This document shows, one piece after another, positions 61,858 through 64,000 of a stretch of 64,000 bases of DNA. The DNA lies in the NCBI GenBank assembly GCA_950295325.1, contig OX485805.1, positions 49,376,758 to 49,440,757 of the forward strand, written 5' to 3'. The notes beneath the pieces were generated by a model. It saw only the letters and a list, made by a program, of their open reading frames with translations, searched no databases and was not told the origin of the DNA. The DNA is from Polytrichum commune. Lineage: Eukaryota > Streptophyta > Polytrichopsida > Polytrichales > Polytrichaceae. The position numbers were made by a program, and so were the translations under genes. Each line of letters starts with the position of its first letter. The first letter of the stretch is position 1.

Positions 61858-62011
61858 TGCCACACCTTCAAAGCATTCAGTCTTTTTTCTCTCATCTATC
61901 GAACCGGAGCTCGTCGCTGCAAGCTCTCTCATCTACAGGTGCAGTACAAGGTTTGTTTGTACTTTCGTGATGACTGGGTAATTGCGCATAATTAGGCGTA
62001 AATTGCGGGCA

Positions 62012-62420
62012 GTTTGGGTCGGTCGACCCAAACTGTCTGCTTGGTTTGGGTCGGTCGATCCAAACTGTCTGCCTGGTTTGGGTCGACCGACCCAAACTGT
62101 GGACCTAGTTTGGGTCGAGCGACCCAAACTGTCCGCCTAGTTTGGGTCGACCGACCCAAACTGTCGACCTAGTTTGGGTTGACCGACCCAAACTGTCACC
62201 CTAGTTTGGGTCGCTCGACCCAAACTGTCCGTCTAGTTTGGGTCGGTCGATCCAAACTGTCCGTCTAGTTTGGGTCGCTCGACCCAAACTGTCCGTCTAG
62301 TTTGGGTCGCTCGACCCAAACTGTCCGTCTAGTTTGGGTCGCTCGACCCAAACTGGCTGTAGGTGGTTTGGGTCGCTCGATCGAAACCGCGTGGACAGTT
62401 TGGGTCGTTCGACCCAAACC
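62012..62420. repeat. Array of 13 TTTGGGTCGNNCGACCCAAA palindromes
   Basis: Eleven units repeat every ~31 bp and two more follow at wider spacing. The arms are nearly invariant; the two central bases vary (GT, AC, AG, CT, TT). Links between units are CTGTC(C/T)G(C/T)CTAG-like. It lies between the candidate TATA box and the first DGNHR coding exon. Confidence 0.9.
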
Positions 62421-62456
62421 TCGCGCCCAACTTTTGTAGACCTGTAGTTGGACACA

Positions 62457-62486
62457 CAGACCCTGTGCGTTAACGCACAGGGTCTG
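62457..62486. repeat. 30-bp perfect palindrome with the TGCGTTAACGCA core
   Basis: Two 15-bp arms, no mismatch, centred at 62471/62472. Shares ACCCTGTGCGTT with the 56-bp palindrome. Lies directly after the TTTGGGTCG array. Confidence 0.9.
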
Positions 62487-62705
62487 CCCTTGTAGTTTTG
62501 GGGTGAGCGGCCACCCTTATCGTACAATATTTAAAGGTGCAAATGGTAGTGTCTAGAATAATTTTTGTTATTCTTCCCTGTGTTCGTGGTATTCTGTTGT
62601 TATGGTTTTTGCTATTGCTGTTGTTTTTGTAATGTTATTGCTAATGTGTTTCTACTGGTTTTGAAATATTTATGAAACTTATTTCATTTGTTTTAGGACC
62701 AATCA

Positions 62706-64000
62706 ATGGATTTGGAGAGAACGACTGTTATTTCTACTGGTGATGATTCTACAATGCATTCAACTCAAGATCGTCCATTTCAACAAGTTCATGTTCATCA
62801 GGATATATCGTCAAATCTTCATAATAAGAAAAAGAAAAAAATAAATGAATCTCTCGATGATTTTGACTCGGATGAAGATAATGATGGTGACAATAAAACC
62901 TATCAACAGAAAGTTTGGGAGCTTACGGACAAGCGAAAGGTTAATTCCACTTCAACAATTTCCTCAATCCGTGCTGGACCGAAATCTCGTTTACGTGTAC
63001 CCTTATGTCGCATGGTTCCAATGCCTATTGTGCGTCCTGCTTTGAAAGGCGACATCACTACATTGGAGGCTGATTTTTTCAATGGTTATCGTGATGGTGA
63101 CCGTGTGTTTTATCTATCGGCTACCGACTTTAAGGGAAATTTTCAATTTGTGGATGATGAGGTTCGTGCATCTTGGAGCCCAAATTGGGCTCAAGCTAAT
63201 GCGGTGTTTGAACCTGAATTAGATGCCGATCCTTCATTTACATCATACAAGAACAAGATGTTATTCATATGGGATGGTAATCACAGATTTTTTTCTTGGA
63301 AAAGTTATATTGACCGCTTGCATACCGAAGATTACGAGCGTCATGTCTTTGTGGATTCCATCATTTTGGCGCCCGAGCTTGATGACATTCCAAGTTTGTT
63401 GACTGCTATGCACGACATCAACAAGTAATGTTTTTACTTCTTTATTTTCATTTATTTCTGGTTTGTATTTTGTTATTTGAATTATATCATCCTAAATCCA
63501 TGAATTCAATATTTTTTCAGGTCAACAGAAAACTCTCACGTTTCTACCAATTTGGTGCATACTTTGTATCGGATGCAAAGTATTGGCACCATGCCTTTGA
63601 CTTCTTTTAAAAAACAACTGGATCCTAGAAGTTATAAGCGATGTGAGGAGAAGTCCGTTGAAACTTGGTATTCTTTGACGCGGCCAATTTTTCTTGATTA
63701 TATGTACAGTGTAAGTTTTTCTAGCATTTCCTACTATGTTTTTAATGTTTATTTATCTTTCATTTACATCACATCTATATGTACTTATTAATTTTGGATT
63801 TTGTTTGATTTTTCAGCAAGAACTTGCCGAGGCTAGCGATATTGCTCTCAACCTTTACAATGAAACCCATCCTCTTGAACGAACTTCAGAAGGAGTTTCT
63901 AAAGCAATGTCCGCAGCTGTCAACAAAAAACGTGCAATGTTGTCTTCTAGTTTTACAAAACAACTAGCAATTGCTGACATCAACCTTACCCCTGCTTTTC
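62706..64000 (+). CDS. DGNHR-motif protein (ParB/Srx-like fold suspected), 3' end outside window
   Basis: Three exons are visible: 62706-63424, 63521-63710 and 63817 to the window end, all in phase. Residues 1-~100 are low-complexity and charged. From ~100 a conserved block (MPIVRPALKGD, DPSFTSYKNKMLFIWDGNHRFFSW) holds DGNHR, like the nucleotide-binding loop of ParB/sulfiredoxin-type and DGQHR-type domains. It continues VDSIILAPELDDIPSLLTAMHDINKST, similar to a helix following that loop in ParB-like proteins. Uncharacterised relatives occur in seed-free plants as I recall; the reaction is unknown. ATG 62706 follows an acceptor at 62696, so the true start may be upstream (60352) or in a 5' untranslated exon near 61900. 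It is divergent from the MULE transposase and close to palindromic arrays. Confidence 0.6.

Noticed and set aside
62012-62420. CRISPR-like array
   Set aside because: Regular 31-bp repeats, but the linkers are similar rather than unique spacers, the units are palindromes, and the context is a plant transposon region with no cas genes.
61892-62527. Minus-strand frames rich in RPKP/QFGS
   Set aside because: Translations of the palindromic array; not a protein gene.

Overview
This looks like nuclear DNA of a land plant with a large, repeat-rich genome. The evidence is GT-AG introns with matching phases, coilin-like and D27-like coding exons, plant CACTA (En/Spm), MULE, hAT and pogo DNA transposon relatives, a candidate tRNA-derived SINE and microsatellites. 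The SWIM-type MULE and its DGNHR-motif neighbour suggest a seed-free plant (moss, lycophyte or fern), but that is a guess. I saw no rRNA gene, intact tRNA gene, CRISPR or bacterial feature.

Layout. 1-2.4 kb: repeats, including a foldback element. 2.67-7.24 kb: an eight-exon gene whose N-terminus resembles plant coilin and whose C-terminal half resembles the Crypton/DUF3504 tyrosine-recombinase fold; every splice phase agrees across the two parts. 7.2-11.3 kb: repeats, including a hAT-type MITE with a perfect 8-bp target duplication. 11.3-13.7 kb: two decayed Myb/SANT-like genes. 16.0-17.9 kb: a tandem array with an exact 636-bp higher-order period. 18.3-21.4 kb and 28.0-31.1 kb: a 3-kb segmental duplication, each copy with a five-exon Myb/SANT-like gene, the first apparently intact and the second frameshifted. 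22.8-24.4 kb: a hAT MITE 14 bp from a complete-ended but internally degenerate pogo/Tigger element. 31.3-31.7 kb: the last two exons of a D27-like gene on the minus strand. 32-38 kb: minisatellites and repeated blocks shared with 9-10, 21-22 and 24-27 kb.

38.2 to about 55.1 kb is one large CACTA element. It has a CACTACAAGAAAA left terminus, a five-exon TNP2-type transposase on the minus strand and a divergent multi-exon TNP1-like gene on the plus strand. Its subterminal and intronic DNA is full of TAGTCA/TGACTA motifs. The right terminus is not recognisable; a MULE-type border seems to begin there.

55.1-64 kb holds a two-exon, 1167-aa SWIM-type MULE transposase on the minus strand and, divergently, a gene encoding a DGNHR-motif (ParB/Srx-like) protein that runs off the window. 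Between and inside them are unusual palindromic arrays: 16 copies of TTTGGGTCGNNCGACCCAAA in two clusters, a 64-bp tandem array built on TGCGTTAACGCA, and a 56-bp perfect palindrome just upstream of a TATA box. The coilin/recombinase fusion and this palindrome-rich MULE/DGNHR unit are the two parts most worth checking.
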